A stretch of 64,000 nucleotides of DNA. It comes from Streptomyces sp. NBC_01298. Its GTDB lineage: Bacteria; Actinomycetota; Actinomycetes; Streptomycetales; Streptomycetaceae. The translations under genes and the position numbers were made by a program. Shown here one piece after another: positions 26,567-39,471 of this stretch; position 1 is the first letter of the stretch; each line of letters opens with the position of its first letter. Where the stretch lies: NCBI RefSeq assembly GCF_035978755.1, contig NZ_CP108414.1:5146001-5210000 (forward strand), in the 5' to 3' direction. The notes beneath the pieces are model-generated. The model was not told the origin of the DNA. It saw only the letters and a list, made by a program, of their open reading frames with translations, and did not search any database.

Positions 26567-27757
26567 TCACGCCGCCAGGCCGAGGTCCCGCTCCGTACGG
26601 TGCGCGATCCGGCCGCGCAGGCCCAGGATGGCCGCCGCGGCCAGGAGGCCCGCGATGAGGGCGCCCCACCACAGGACCGCCGGGCCCACCCCGGTGTACA
26701 GGGCTACGCCCGCCGTCAGGGCGGAGAAGCGGGCCGTGCCCCAGGTCCAGCTGAACGCGCCCTGGTAGCGGCCGCGGGCGTCCGCCGGGGCCAGGTCGGC
26801 CACCAGTGAGGCCGCGATGCCCGCCACGGCCACCTCGCCGAGCGACCAGACGACCACCGAGACCACGTACCCGGTGACGGAGTCCGCGACCCCGGTCAGC
26901 GCCACCCCGGCGGCGACCAGGACGCTGCCCGCGGCCAGCACCGGCAGCTGCGGCAGTCCCGACAGGCGGGCGGTCACGAACGGCTGCAGGGCCACCACCA
27001 GGACGGCGTTGACCGCGGCCAGGGCCCCGTACACGGCCGGCGAGAGGCCGCTGTCGCGGACGGCCAGCGGCAGCGCCACCTCGGTCAGCGAGTACACGAA
27101 CAGCTGGATGCCGAGCAGCGGGAGCAGCAGCATCATCAGCCGGTCGCGCAGGACGACCCCGTAGCCCGTCCCCGAGGCCTTGGTCGGGGCGGTGCGGGCC
27201 GGCTCGCGCAGCCGGGTCGCGACCACCGTCGCGTAGATCAGGGCGGAACCGGCGTCGACGGCGAAGAGCAGCCAGTACCCGTGCGCGGCGAGGAAGCCGC
27301 CGAGGACGCCGGCGACGGCCGTGCCGATGTTCACCCCCCAGTTGAACAGGGCGTACGCGCGCTGCCGCCAGCCGGTGTCCACCGAGTCGGCCAGCAGTGC
27401 GAACGCGGCGGGCCCCACGGTGGCTCCCGCGGTGCTGAGCAGCAGCGCGGAGGCGGCCATCGTCCAGAGCCCCGGGGCCAGGAACAGGGCGCCCTGGGCG
27501 ACGGCGGAGCCGATGAGCCCGATCAGCATGGTCGGGCGGCGGCCGATCCGGTCGGCGAGCAGTCCGCCGAGGGCCGGGCCGAGCAGGTGGCCGGCGCCCA
27601 GCGCACCGAGGACGAAGGAGATGTCGGAGCCGGTGATGCCCCGGTCGGCGAGGAGGAAGACCAGGAACGGGGTCACGAGGTAGCCGAGCCGGTTGACGAC
27701 CGTACCGGCGAAGAGGGTCCAGACGAGGGGCGGGAGTCCGCGGAAGGAGGAGGGCAT
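26567..27757 (-). CDS. MFS transporter
   Basis: 396 residues and about twelve helices. GGLLADRIGRRPTMLIGL is the MFS A motif between helices 2 and 3. The start WTLFAGTVVNRLGYLVTPFLVFLL resembles MdtH/YfcJ-like exporters. Divergent from the DUF5937 regulator across 87 bases, which very likely controls it. The substrate is unknown. Confidence 0.88.
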   Translation of the reverse strand: MPSSFRGLPPLVWTLFAGTVVNRLGYLVTPFLVFLLADRGITGSDISFVLGALGAGHLLGPALGGLLADRIGRRPTMLIGLIGSAVAQGALFLAPGLWTMAASALLLSTAGATVGPAAFALLADSVDTGWRQRAYALFNWGVNIGTAVAGVLGGFLAAHGYWLLFAVDAGSALIYATVVATRLREPARTAPTKASGTGYGVVLRDRLMMLLLPLLGIQLFVYSLTEVALPLAVRDSGLSPAVYGALAAVNAVLVVALQPFVTARLSGLPQLPVLAAGSVLVAAGVALTGVADSVTGYVVSVVVWSLGEVAVAGIAASLVADLAPADARGRYQGAFSWTWGTARFSALTAGVALYTGVGPAVLWWGALIAGLLAAAAILGLRGRIAHRTERDLGLAA

Positions 27758-27844
27758 GGGAGGAGCCTGCGGGGGGACGGCCGCGGGTCCTATTGATTAA
27801 GGTGGGGCCGAATCCAACGGGCGGCGGCGGGGGTACGTGGAACC

Positions 27845-28828
27845 ATGGAATACGAACTGAACTTCTCGGCCGCCGATTTGGCGCAGACCCGATTCTCCGT
27901 GTCCCCGATGTGGGAGGTCGTCACCAGCTTCCGGCTGCTGCACGCGGAGACCGACCCGCCGCTGCACCGCCGCTGGGCCGCCCAGGTGCGGCCCCGGCTG
28001 CTGAGCGCGGGCCTGGACCGGGGCTGGCTCGCCGCCCTGATCCCGGGCGGCGGCTACCTCGCGGACTTCCTCAACCCGACCCCGGCCGGCCCCTTCCCGG
28101 AGCTGGACGCCGAACTCGCGGCCATCCGCGGCAGCAGCCCGGAGAACGTGCGCGCCGACCTGGCGACGATCGCCACGAAGAACGGGCCGGTCGCGCGCCT
28201 GAGGCTGCTCCACGAGGACCCCGAAGCCGTGCTGGAGAAGGTCACCGACGAGATCCGGACCTACTGGGAACTCGCGCTCGCCCCCTACTGGCCCCGGATC
28301 CGCCAGCTCCTCGAAGCCGACGTGTTCCACCGGGCCCGGCAGGTCGCCGAGCACGGCTCCGCGCACGTCCTCAACGAGCTCCACTCCACGGTGACGTGGG
28401 ACTCGGGCACCCTGCGCATGGTCCGCCGGGCCTGCGCGCTGACCCGCGCCCAGACCGGCCCCGGACTGCTGCTGGTGCCCTCCGCCTTCGCCTGGCCGCG
28501 GGTGCTGACCCGCTCGGTGGCCCCCGATCCGCTCCAACTGGCTTACCCGGCACGGGGGATCGGCAGCCTCTGGGAGCCCCGCGCGACCAAGGCCACCGAC
28601 GCGGTGGCCGCCGTACTGGGCCGCTCCCGGACCCTGCTGCTCGCCGAGCTCGACACCCCGGCCTCCACCACCCAACTGGCCCGCCACAGCGGCCTGTCCG
28701 CCGCCGCGGTCTCCCAGCACCTCACGGCGCTGCGCGACGCGGGACTGGTCACCGGCCACCGCGCCGGCCGTTCGGTGCTGTACGCCCGGACGGCCATCGC
28801 GGACGCGCTGCTCACGCCGGTGGGGTGA
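27845..28828 (+). CDS. DUF5937/ArsR-type HTH regulator
   Basis: 327 residues. The N-terminal domain (EYELNFSAADLAQTRFSVSP) is the DUF5937 signature. The C-terminal ~75 residues form an ArsR-like winged helix: TTQLARHSGLSAAAVSQHLTALRDAGLVTGHRAGRSVLY. It is divergent from an MFS exporter, so local control of that exporter is the simplest model. The N-terminal domain may bind the inducer; this is inferred. Confidence 0.85.
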   Translation: MEYELNFSAADLAQTRFSVSPMWEVVTSFRLLHAETDPPLHRRWAAQVRPRLLSAGLDRGWLAALIPGGGYLADFLNPTPAGPFPELDAELAAIRGSSPENVRADLATIATKNGPVARLRLLHEDPEAVLEKVTDEIRTYWELALAPYWPRIRQLLEADVFHRARQVAEHGSAHVLNELHSTVTWDSGTLRMVRRACALTRAQTGPGLLLVPSAFAWPRVLTRSVAPDPLQLAYPARGIGSLWEPRATKATDAVAAVLGRSRTLLLAELDTPASTTQLARHSGLSAAAVSQHLTALRDAGLVTGHRAGRSVLYARTAIADALLTPVG

Positions 28829-28859
28829 GCGCAGGCGCGCCGGCCCCGGAGAATCCCGG

Positions 28860-29423
28860 TTACAGGGGCGCCGTCTGCACCCTGCCGTTGAACCGGCCGC
28901 CCACTCGATCGGCGAGCCAGGTGATGCGATCGGTGTCGAAGGCGGCGTTCTTGACGTGCACGTGGACGGTGTGGTCCTGCGAGGGCTCGTTCTGGTAGAG
29001 GTCCCGGGAATTCACGGTCAGCGTGAGGTACGCGTATTTCTGCGGGACCCGTTCCAGTCCCGCTTCGGGAACGGCGGGCCAAGCGTCCAGATCCCACCGG
29101 ACCGCGGCGAGATCCGACCCCAGGGCGTCGATGAAGGGCTCGGCGCGGTCCAGCGGACGGGACCAGTCGAACACTCCGATCGGGAGGCACTCCGCCGGGT
29201 CGTCTCCGGCCTTCGAGGAACCGTGCGCCTCGCCGGCCGACGACCACACGAGGTCGGGCAGTACGCGACGTACGCGCGCCAGGACATCCGCCGACGTGAT
29301 CGTGGCTTCGAAGTCGACCTCCGCGTGATCGACGCTCGAGATGTCCAGCAACGTACGCACCGCGCGTATCGCTGCTGCCAGGTCGGCGGTCGTGAGGACG
29401 GCAGCCGCATCGGAGTTGCTCAT
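28860..29423 (-). CDS. Hypothetical protein, 187 residues
   Basis: A complete frame from ATG 29423. LDISSVDHAEVDFEATITSADVLARVRRVLPDLVW suggests an alternating strand/helix fold. PQKYAYLTLTVNSRDLYQNE and HTVHVHVKNAAFDTDRITWLADRVGGRF follow. There is no signal peptide and no membrane segment. I do not recognise the family. It has normal high-GC codon use, and converges with the DUF5937 gene. Confidence 0.6.
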   Translation of the reverse strand: MSNSDAAAVLTTADLAAAIRAVRTLLDISSVDHAEVDFEATITSADVLARVRRVLPDLVWSSAGEAHGSSKAGDDPAECLPIGVFDWSRPLDRAEPFIDALGSDLAAVRWDLDAWPAVPEAGLERVPQKYAYLTLTVNSRDLYQNEPSQDHTVHVHVKNAAFDTDRITWLADRVGGRFNGRVQTAPL

Positions 29424-29491
29424 ACCGGAACCCTATGACGCCCTTCACGGGCCGGCCCGGACCGCCGGACGACGGTCCCGAGCGACCCCGG

Positions 29492-29590
29492 ATGAGACGC
29501 GCCCTGTGCGTGACCACGCCGGAGAGCCCGGACACCGCCCCGGCTGCGACCCGCAGCTCACCCTCTGGTGAATTGCCGATCAAGTCTTAG
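29492..29590 (+). CDS. Possible short ORF, 32 residues
   Basis: From ATG 29492 to a TAG at 29588-29590 that overlaps the TAA of the converging sacsin-like gene by 2 bases. The product is Thr/Pro/Ser/Ala-rich and ends GELPIKS. It has no clear ribosome site. Listed because it is the only frame in an otherwise empty 160-base gap. Confidence 0.2.
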   Translation: MRRALCVTTPESPDTAPAATRSSPSGELPIKS

Positions 29591-32500
29591 TCGAACCAGC
29601 GGTCCCGTTCCAGTTCCGCCGTCCGTGACGGGTCCTCCAGCAGGGCCGCCACCTCGAAGCGGCGCGGCCACTGGCCCGCCGCCCAGGCGAGGGCCGCCGC
29701 GACGCCCTCCAGGGTGGAGGCGTGCAGGGTGCCGTCCGGGGTGCGGCGCCAGTCGAGCTCGACGCCGCCCGCCTGGAGTTCCTCGTGCTCCACGTAGCTC
29801 TTGGGGGTGGCCGGGCCCAGGAGCTGGTGCACCGATTCGGGGACCTCGTGCTCCTCGCCCTCGGTGGTGACCTCCGCCGGGACGGTCTCCGAGAGGCGCC
29901 GGACCTGGAACAGCTCCGCCAGGTCGGCGGCCCGGGACGGGGCGACGGGGAGGAGCGGGAGGCCCGCCGTCAGGGGGAGCAGGTCCGGGGCGTCCGCGAT
30001 CAGCGCGTCCGCCGCGTCGACCACGACCACCTCGCCGTCCACGACCGCGCGCAGCTCGTCGGGCAGGGTGACCTGTTCGGGGTCCAGGTCCGCCAGCGCC
30101 CCGTACAGGCCGTGCAGTTGGCGTCCGCCGACCTCCCGGTCCGGGTCGGCGAGGCGGCCGAGCAGCTCGGCGGCGCCGCCCGGCTCCTCCAGCAGGGCGG
30201 GCACGGTGGTGCGTACGCCCAGGGCCCGCAGGACCTGCTCGTCCTCGAAGCCGGTGGCGTCCGCCGGGGTGTAGAGGCCCGCCAGCAGCGGGTCGCCGCC
30301 CGCCGAGCGCAGGCCGGCCGGGCGGCGGCCGTCCAGGACCGGGTGGTCGCGCAGCCACCAGGCGGTGTACGAGCGCACGGAGCGGGTGGTGCCGTCCGGG
30401 AGCAGGACCCGCACGGGCTGGGTCAGGGCGTCGCGGAAGGGCGGCTGCGCCAGCATGGCCAGGGCCTGGGGCCAGCAGTCGTCGTCGACCAGGTCGAGGT
30501 CCCGTACGGCCACCAGCTCGGTGGCGACCGGCGGCACGGGGGTGTCGGGCAGCTGGTCCAGGAGGTCCTCGCACCACACGTCGACGGCGCCGAGCAGACC
30601 GGCATCGTCTGGCTCGGCGAAGTCCCCGTCGCGGGGCTCCAGTTCGTCGGGGTCAAGGACCACGTCGGTGGCGCGGACCAGCTGGAAGGCGGCGAGGACG
30701 CCCACGGCGGTGAGGGTCCGCTCGTCCCAGCGCTCGACCAACTCGGTGTCCACGTACGGGATCTCGTCCTCGCGCACCACGGAGGCCAGCGGGGAGCCGG
30801 GCAGCAGCAGTTCGCCGGCCGGGGTCGGCTCGCCGTCCTCGTCGGGCAGGGCGAGCGCGCCCAGCCACGGCTCGTCGCCGGGGGAGAGCTCGGCATCGCG
30901 GACCAGGCCCAGCACGATGTCGGCCAGTTCCTCGGGGTCGAGGGCGTCCTCGTCCCAGATCTCCCCGGAGTCCAGGGAGGCCGCGACGGCCGCCCGCACC
31001 TGCGGGGTGGTCAGGACGGCGCGCGGGCTCGCCGGGAGCGCGCCGAGCTTCTCCAGCAGCGGGTGCACCGCGTCGGGGTGGGCCACCTTCAGCCCGAGCC
31101 GCGCCAGGCTCTGCGGACTCCCCGAACGCGGGGTACCCGACCGCGGGGCGTCCGCGCCGGGCAGCAGCAGGTGCCGGGGCCCGATCGCGGTGCGGCCGTC
31201 GGCCAGCGGCACGGGGAGCCCGGAGAGCCGGTCGGGGTCGACCCCGGCGAGGCTGTCGTAGAGCCGGTACCACCACTCCGGGGTCCGCTCGATGCCGGCG
31301 ATCCGCTCGATGGCCTCGCCCAGCGGCAGCCGGCCCACGCCCAGGGTGCGCAGTTCGGGGCGGCGTTCCAGCCCGGCCGGGAGCAGGGTCGGCAGCACCT
31401 CCGCGAGGACCCGTACGGTGTCGGCGCCCGCGCCCTCCACCACCTCGGCCTCGAAGGGGCGCAGGGCGGACCGCTCTTCGGGCTCCCCCTCGGCCGGAGC
31501 CTCGGCGGGGGCGGCGGGCGCGAGGAAGGCGGTACGGGGCAGGCGCGCGATGACGGCCGCGCGCAGGGCCCCGTCGAGCTCGCCCTTGCCGAGCGGGCCG
31601 GGTACGAGGTCCACGAGCGCGGTGCTCACCGGGTCCCAGGAGCCCAGCAGTTCGGCGTACGCGTCGGCGGCGCGCTCCACGAGGAAGTCGGTCAGCGGCC
31701 CCGGCGCGGGGTGCCGGCGGGTGGTGTCCAGCGGCAGGGTCGCGATGAGCAGCGCGGGGATGCCGAGCGGTTCGTCGGTCGGGGTCGGCGCGTGCACCAC
31801 GGCGGCGGTCGCCGGGCGGACCGGGGCGCCTTCGGCGTCGACGGGCACGGACCAGGACACCGCCCAGACGGGCCGCAGCCGTTCCTCGACGGGCCGGTCG
31901 GCGAGCAGCGCCTTCTCGATGGGGCCGGAGTGGCGCACGGTGCGCCAGCGCTTGATGTCCGAGGCGGAGTCGGCGATGACGGTGTACGGGCCTTCGACGC
32001 GGCGGGTCAGGGTCCGCACGCCCCCGGCCGGTGTGTCGACGACGACCTCGGCGAGCCCCGGCAGCGTCAGCAGCAGGGCGTCGTCCACGGCGGCGAGCAG
32101 CCGCCCGGCCAGCTCCTCGGCGGCGGCGTCGCGCAGCGGGAGGACCACGACGGTGTCGTACCCCTCGGGCGCGGTTCCCTCGGCGGGCAGCGGCAGCCGC
32201 AGCAGCGGGACGTGGCCGTCGCGGCGGCGCAGCTCCTCACCGAGTCCGGAGCTGCCGACGGCGGCCCCCCGGGCCAGCTCGCGGGCCTCGGCCAGGGACC
32301 AGCGCACGCCACCGTGCCGGCCCAGGACGGCGGGCTCGTCGGAGACGGCCAGGACGGCGGCGAAGCCGACGCCGAAGCGGCCGACGCTCCCGGAGGAGTC
32401 GTCGCGCTTGGCGGAGGCGCGCAGCGTGGACAGCGATTCCACGCCGGTGGCGTCCAGCGGGGAGCCGGTGTTGGAGACGGCGAGCAGCGCGTGCCCGTCG

Positions 32501-32757
32501 GGCTGGTCGGTGCCCGCGTGCAGGGTGAGCCGCAGCCGGCCGGGAACCCCGGCGCGGGCGGCCGCGTCGGCGGCGTTCTGCGCGAGCTCGATGACGAGCC
32601 GGTCGCGGTAGCCGCCGAGCGCCAGGTCCTCCTCGGCGTTGGCGTCCTCACGGAACCGGGCCGGTCCCGCACCCCAGGCGTCGAGCACCCCGCGCCGCAG
32701 CCGGGCCGTGCCGAAGGGGTCCACGCCGTCCTGGGCCGCCGTCACTCGCACGCTCAC
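29587..32757 (-). CDS. Sacsin-N-domain GHKL ATPase-like protein
   Basis: 1056 residues from GTG 32757, with GGAGG 8-12 bases upstream; ATG 32778 adds seven residues. The Bergerat ATP fold is at ~40-200: ELAQNAADAA (N box), AVSNTGSPLD (G1) and GRFGVGFAAVLA (G2), as in HSP90, sacsin and DNA gyrase families. The remaining ~850 residues are an acidic, Leu-rich alpha/beta region with no motif I can name. Single large proteins of this kind are widespread in Streptomyces and of unknown role. Chaperone-like activity is inferred from the fold. It is divergent from terD. Confidence 0.8.
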   Translation of the reverse strand: MSVRVTAAQDGVDPFGTARLRRGVLDAWGAGPARFREDANAEEDLALGGYRDRLVIELAQNAADAAARAGVPGRLRLTLHAGTDQPDGHALLAVSNTGSPLDATGVESLSTLRASAKRDDSSGSVGRFGVGFAAVLAVSDEPAVLGRHGGVRWSLAEARELARGAAVGSSGLGEELRRRDGHVPLLRLPLPAEGTAPEGYDTVVVLPLRDAAAEELAGRLLAAVDDALLLTLPGLAEVVVDTPAGGVRTLTRRVEGPYTVIADSASDIKRWRTVRHSGPIEKALLADRPVEERLRPVWAVSWSVPVDAEGAPVRPATAAVVHAPTPTDEPLGIPALLIATLPLDTTRRHPAPGPLTDFLVERAADAYAELLGSWDPVSTALVDLVPGPLGKGELDGALRAAVIARLPRTAFLAPAAPAEAPAEGEPEERSALRPFEAEVVEGAGADTVRVLAEVLPTLLPAGLERRPELRTLGVGRLPLGEAIERIAGIERTPEWWYRLYDSLAGVDPDRLSGLPVPLADGRTAIGPRHLLLPGADAPRSGTPRSGSPQSLARLGLKVAHPDAVHPLLEKLGALPASPRAVLTTPQVRAAVAASLDSGEIWDEDALDPEELADIVLGLVRDAELSPGDEPWLGALALPDEDGEPTPAGELLLPGSPLASVVREDEIPYVDTELVERWDERTLTAVGVLAAFQLVRATDVVLDPDELEPRDGDFAEPDDAGLLGAVDVWCEDLLDQLPDTPVPPVATELVAVRDLDLVDDDCWPQALAMLAQPPFRDALTQPVRVLLPDGTTRSVRSYTAWWLRDHPVLDGRRPAGLRSAGGDPLLAGLYTPADATGFEDEQVLRALGVRTTVPALLEEPGGAAELLGRLADPDREVGGRQLHGLYGALADLDPEQVTLPDELRAVVDGEVVVVDAADALIADAPDLLPLTAGLPLLPVAPSRAADLAELFQVRRLSETVPAEVTTEGEEHEVPESVHQLLGPATPKSYVEHEELQAGGVELDWRRTPDGTLHASTLEGVAAALAWAAGQWPRRFEVAALLEDPSRTAELERDRWFD

Positions 32758-32934
32758 GCTGCTGCCTCCAAGCTGCACTGCGATGTACCGCGCCGTATCG
32801 CGCCGTACGGCATCCGCGGAACACCGGATGCCGAGGTCCCGAAGGTATCGCGTACGTCGAGCGGCTCCGCAAACGAACCGGCTTCAGGCAGACTTCATGA
32901 GTCGGTATCGCACTGCTATTTGTGAGGATTGCGC

Positions 32935-33519
32935 ATGATCACGCTCACCAAGGAAGACGGCCCCGCGGACCTGGGCGGCGTAACCCACCTGTCCATCGGG
33001 GTCTCGTGGGACCCCACCGTGGGCAGCAGCGGCGGCCTGTTGGGCAAGCTCAAGCGGAAGGTCGGGACCGACCTGGACCTGATCGCGATCGCGATGCAGG
33101 GCTCGGACCCGGTCCGCCTCGCGGGCCTCGACTCCCTGGACCCCATGGGCAACGGCTCGCTGCTGCACAGCGGCGACAACCAGACCGGCCACGGCGAGGG
33201 CGACGACGAGACGGTGACCGTCGAGTTCGCCCGGATACCGGGCAACGTCACGTCCATCGTCTTCGTCGCCGCCGCGTACAAGAAGGGCAGTTCCTTCCAG
33301 AGCGCCCGCAACATCAGCTTCAAGGTGTACGACGGCACGGGCGGCAGCACCCAGCAGGTCGCGGACATCTGGCCGAGCCTGCTCGGCACCGACAACGGCT
33401 GCGCCGTGGCCAAGGCGATCCGGGACGGGGCGGGCTGGAAGCTCCAGGTCATCAACGAGACCGGGAAGATCAAGCCGGGCGACGAGCAGGCCCTGATGCG
33501 TTTCGCCGTGGCGAAGTAA
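32935..33519 (+). CDS. TerD family protein
   Basis: 194 residues from ATG 32935 (MITLTKEDG), with GAGG 9-12 bases upstream; a TTG at 32929 is also in frame. The diagnostic calcium-binding stretch LLHSGDNQTGHGEGDDE lies around residues 75-92. The TerD fold is a two-sheet sandwich that binds Ca2+, linked in other bacteria to tellurite resistance and stress. It is a stand-alone copy, without TerC or TerB. It converges with the sortase gene, leaving only 16 bases between stops. Confidence 0.9.
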   Translation: MITLTKEDGPADLGGVTHLSIGVSWDPTVGSSGGLLGKLKRKVGTDLDLIAIAMQGSDPVRLAGLDSLDPMGNGSLLHSGDNQTGHGEGDDETVTVEFARIPGNVTSIVFVAAAYKKGSSFQSARNISFKVYDGTGGSTQQVADIWPSLLGTDNGCAVAKAIRDGAGWKLQVINETGKIKPGDEQALMRFAVAK

Positions 33520-33535
33520 GCGCCCGATCAGCGGG

Positions 33536-34180
33536 CTACGCCTTCCCCACGAGGTGCGCGAACACCACGACGTTGGCGTCCCAGTGGCGGTCCTTGGTGA
33601 GGTTGCCGCCGCAGGTGATGACGCGGAGCTCGGCCTTGCCGTGGGTGTCCCCGTAGACCTTGTCGGTGGGGAACCGGTCCTTCTTGAAGGTGTCGATCTC
33701 GTCCACGGCGAAGACGGCGGTGGAGCCGTCGTCGCGGTGGACCTCGATCTTCTCGTCCTTCTTCAGCTTCTTGAGGTTGTAGAAGACGGCCTCGGGCACC
33801 TGCGGGGTGTCCATGTGCCCGACGATGGCGGCCGCGCCCTTCTCCCCGGGGGTCGGGCCCTCCTTGTACCAGGCCGCGTCCTCGGGCTTGTCGAAGGCGG
33901 GCTCCTTCATGGCGCCCTGGGCGTCGAGTCCGACGGTGTCGAGCGGGGCGTCGACCTTGATGTCCGGGATCACGATGCGGTCCGGGACGGAGGCGCTCAG
34001 CACCGAGGCGGTCTTGGCGTCGGCCGGGTCGTTCTTGACCGCGTTGCCGCCGGCGTCGCCGCCGGAGGCGCAGGAAGTGATCAGGAAGGCCGTGAGGCCC
34101 GCGGCGCCCGCCAGGGCGGCCACGCGCAGTGCGCGGCCGCTCCGGCGGGGGGCGCCTTCAGAGGTGGAGCGCTCAGCCAT
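33536..34180 (-). CDS. Class F sortase
   Basis: 214 residues. The N-terminus has a hydrophobic helix ending LITSCASG, a lipobox-like site. The sortase domain has IVGHMDTP (catalytic His), ITCGGNL (catalytic Cys) and RHWDANVVVFA (catalytic Arg). Class F sortases of actinobacteria are extracellular transpeptidases with few known substrates. Its ATG overlaps the end of the upstream secreted-protein gene by 8 bases (ATGGCTGA), so the two are translationally coupled. Confidence 0.88.
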   Translation of the reverse strand: MAERSTSEGAPRRSGRALRVAALAGAAGLTAFLITSCASGGDAGGNAVKNDPADAKTASVLSASVPDRIVIPDIKVDAPLDTVGLDAQGAMKEPAFDKPEDAAWYKEGPTPGEKGAAAIVGHMDTPQVPEAVFYNLKKLKKDEKIEVHRDDGSTAVFAVDEIDTFKKDRFPTDKVYGDTHGKAELRVITCGGNLTKDRHWDANVVVFAHLVGKA

Positions 34181-34982
34181 GGTTCGCGACGTCCGAGGGG
34201 ACCCAGCCGAGCGGAGCCTGGCCGGTGTTCACGGACCCCTTGGGGGTCTTGTGGTGGCTCGGGTCGACCGGGGTGGGCTTCGGCTTCGGGGTGACCGGGC
34301 CGGTGGCGTCGGTGGAGAACTTGACGGTGTCGAACTTCTTGCCGCCCGCGTAGGCCTCGACGCCGTAGTAGCCGGACTTGACGTCCTTGGCGACGACCGC
34401 GGTGCCGGTCCAGGTGCCCTTGCCGTTGCTCTTCAGGTTGACCTGGCCGCCGAAGGCGTCGGACTTGATGAAGGCGCTCTTCTCGTTGGGCGCCGTCTTG
34501 ATGGTGACCTGGATCCTCTCGCCCGGCTTGCCGCTGTCCTTGGACAGGCTGACCGTGGAGGTGGTCGGGGTGGGCGGCGGGGTGGGCTTGCCGTCCTTGA
34601 CCGTGAGCTGGGCGGTGGCCTGGATCTTCTTGCCGTCGGGGCCCGTGCCGGTGAGGGAGACGCCGTAGGAGCCGTCGGCGACCTTGGCGATCGTGGCGGT
34701 GGCGCCGCGCCCGTCGGTCATCTTGACGTCGTTCAGGGCCTTGGAGGAGATGGACAGGTTCGTCGAACCGTCCGGGACCTCCATCGACATCTGGAGGGAG
34801 TCGCCCGGCTTGCCGGAGGAGACCGACAGCTTCAGGGCCACGGCGTCGGTCTTCGGGCTCGGGCTGGGGCTGGAGCTGACGGGCGCCGTCGGGGTGGAGT
34901 CGGCGGCGAACGCGACGGCGGGGGCTGCCAGGGCCATAGACGAGGCGAGGGCGATCGCCGAGAGGGTGAGTGCCTTGCGCAT
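34173..34982 (-). CDS. Secreted protein with two Ig-like repeats, partner of sortase F
   Basis: 269 residues from ATG 34982, with AGGAGG 9 bases before. The signal peptide is LTLSAIALASSMALAAPAVAFA. Two related beta-sandwich stretches contain SGKPGDSLQM and SGKPGERIQV. The end is a Lys/Pro-rich stalk, without a C-terminal membrane helix or an LPxTG motif. It may be a sortase partner or cell-wall protein, which is an inference from the operon. Similar pairs occur next to sortase genes in Streptomyces. Confidence 0.75.
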   Translation of the reverse strand: MRKALTLSAIALASSMALAAPAVAFAADSTPTAPVSSSPSPSPKTDAVALKLSVSSGKPGDSLQMSMEVPDGSTNLSISSKALNDVKMTDGRGATATIAKVADGSYGVSLTGTGPDGKKIQATAQLTVKDGKPTPPPTPTTSTVSLSKDSGKPGERIQVTIKTAPNEKSAFIKSDAFGGQVNLKSNGKGTWTGTAVVAKDVKSGYYGVEAYAGGKKFDTVKFSTDATGPVTPKPKPTPVDPSHHKTPKGSVNTGQAPLGWVPSDVANHG

Positions 34983-35165
34983 GGGGGTTCCTCCTGAACG
35001 GGCCGGGGTTCGTTCCCGGCACACCAGACATGAGGGACATCCTGGGGTGGTTGGTTGCAGTCCTCGGAGGGGCCGGGAAGGGTCCCTGCCGAAGGTCCCT
35101 GGGCGTGAATCCGCAGGCGGCGGGGCCGGTCGGGATCTTCCGTTTGCAGGCTCTTTGCCCCGATT

Positions 35166-35185
35166 TTTGGGACCAAAGTCCCGGG
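35166..35185. promoter_or_regulatory. DevR/DosR-like box
   Basis: TTTGGGACCAAAGTCCCGGG. Its core GGGAC-CAAA-GTCCC matches the mycobacterial DosR consensus (TTSGGGACTWWAGTCCCSAA) at 16 of 20 positions by eye. It lies about 185 bases upstream of the secreted-protein start. DevR/OsdR systems respond to hypoxia and nitric oxide in Streptomyces. Whether it works from this distance is unknown. Confidence 0.45.
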
Positions 35186-35291
35186 GTTCCGGGCCGACCC
35201 GCGGGTCCGGTCCTTCAGGACTGCCTCAGGACTGCCTCAGCACTCGTTCAGGATGCCTTCGGGCAGGGCGCGGACGAGGTCCGGACAACGC

Positions 35292-35326
35292 GAAGCCCCC
35301 GGTGACGAGGCGTCACCGGGGGCTTC
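35292..35326 (-). terminator. Terminator of serC
   Basis: A perfect 16-bp stem (35292-35307 with 35311-35326, GAAGCCCCCGGTGACG) and a 3-base loop, 40 bases past the serC stop. Confidence 0.85.
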
Positions 35327-35366
35327 AGAGCGTGTCGGACGGGGGTGGCCCGCCGGACCGTACGGG

Positions 35367-39424
<4,058 letters not shown>

Positions 39425-39471
39425 GGCAAAACACGGACGCATGGTCCTTACTCACCCCCTAATCTGGAGAA

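Larger units (their letters stand above)
34983..35366. other. Intergenic region upstream of the secreted protein
   Basis: 384 bases between the secreted-protein start and the serC stop. It contains a DevR-like palindrome (35166-35185), a direct repeat of GGACTGCCTCA (35217-35238) and the serC terminator. No gene is visible in it. Confidence 0.6.

Noticed and set aside
29492..29590. RiPP precursor peptide
   Set aside because: No modifying enzyme is near, no ribosome site and no leader/core pattern that I can defend; left as a doubtful ORF.
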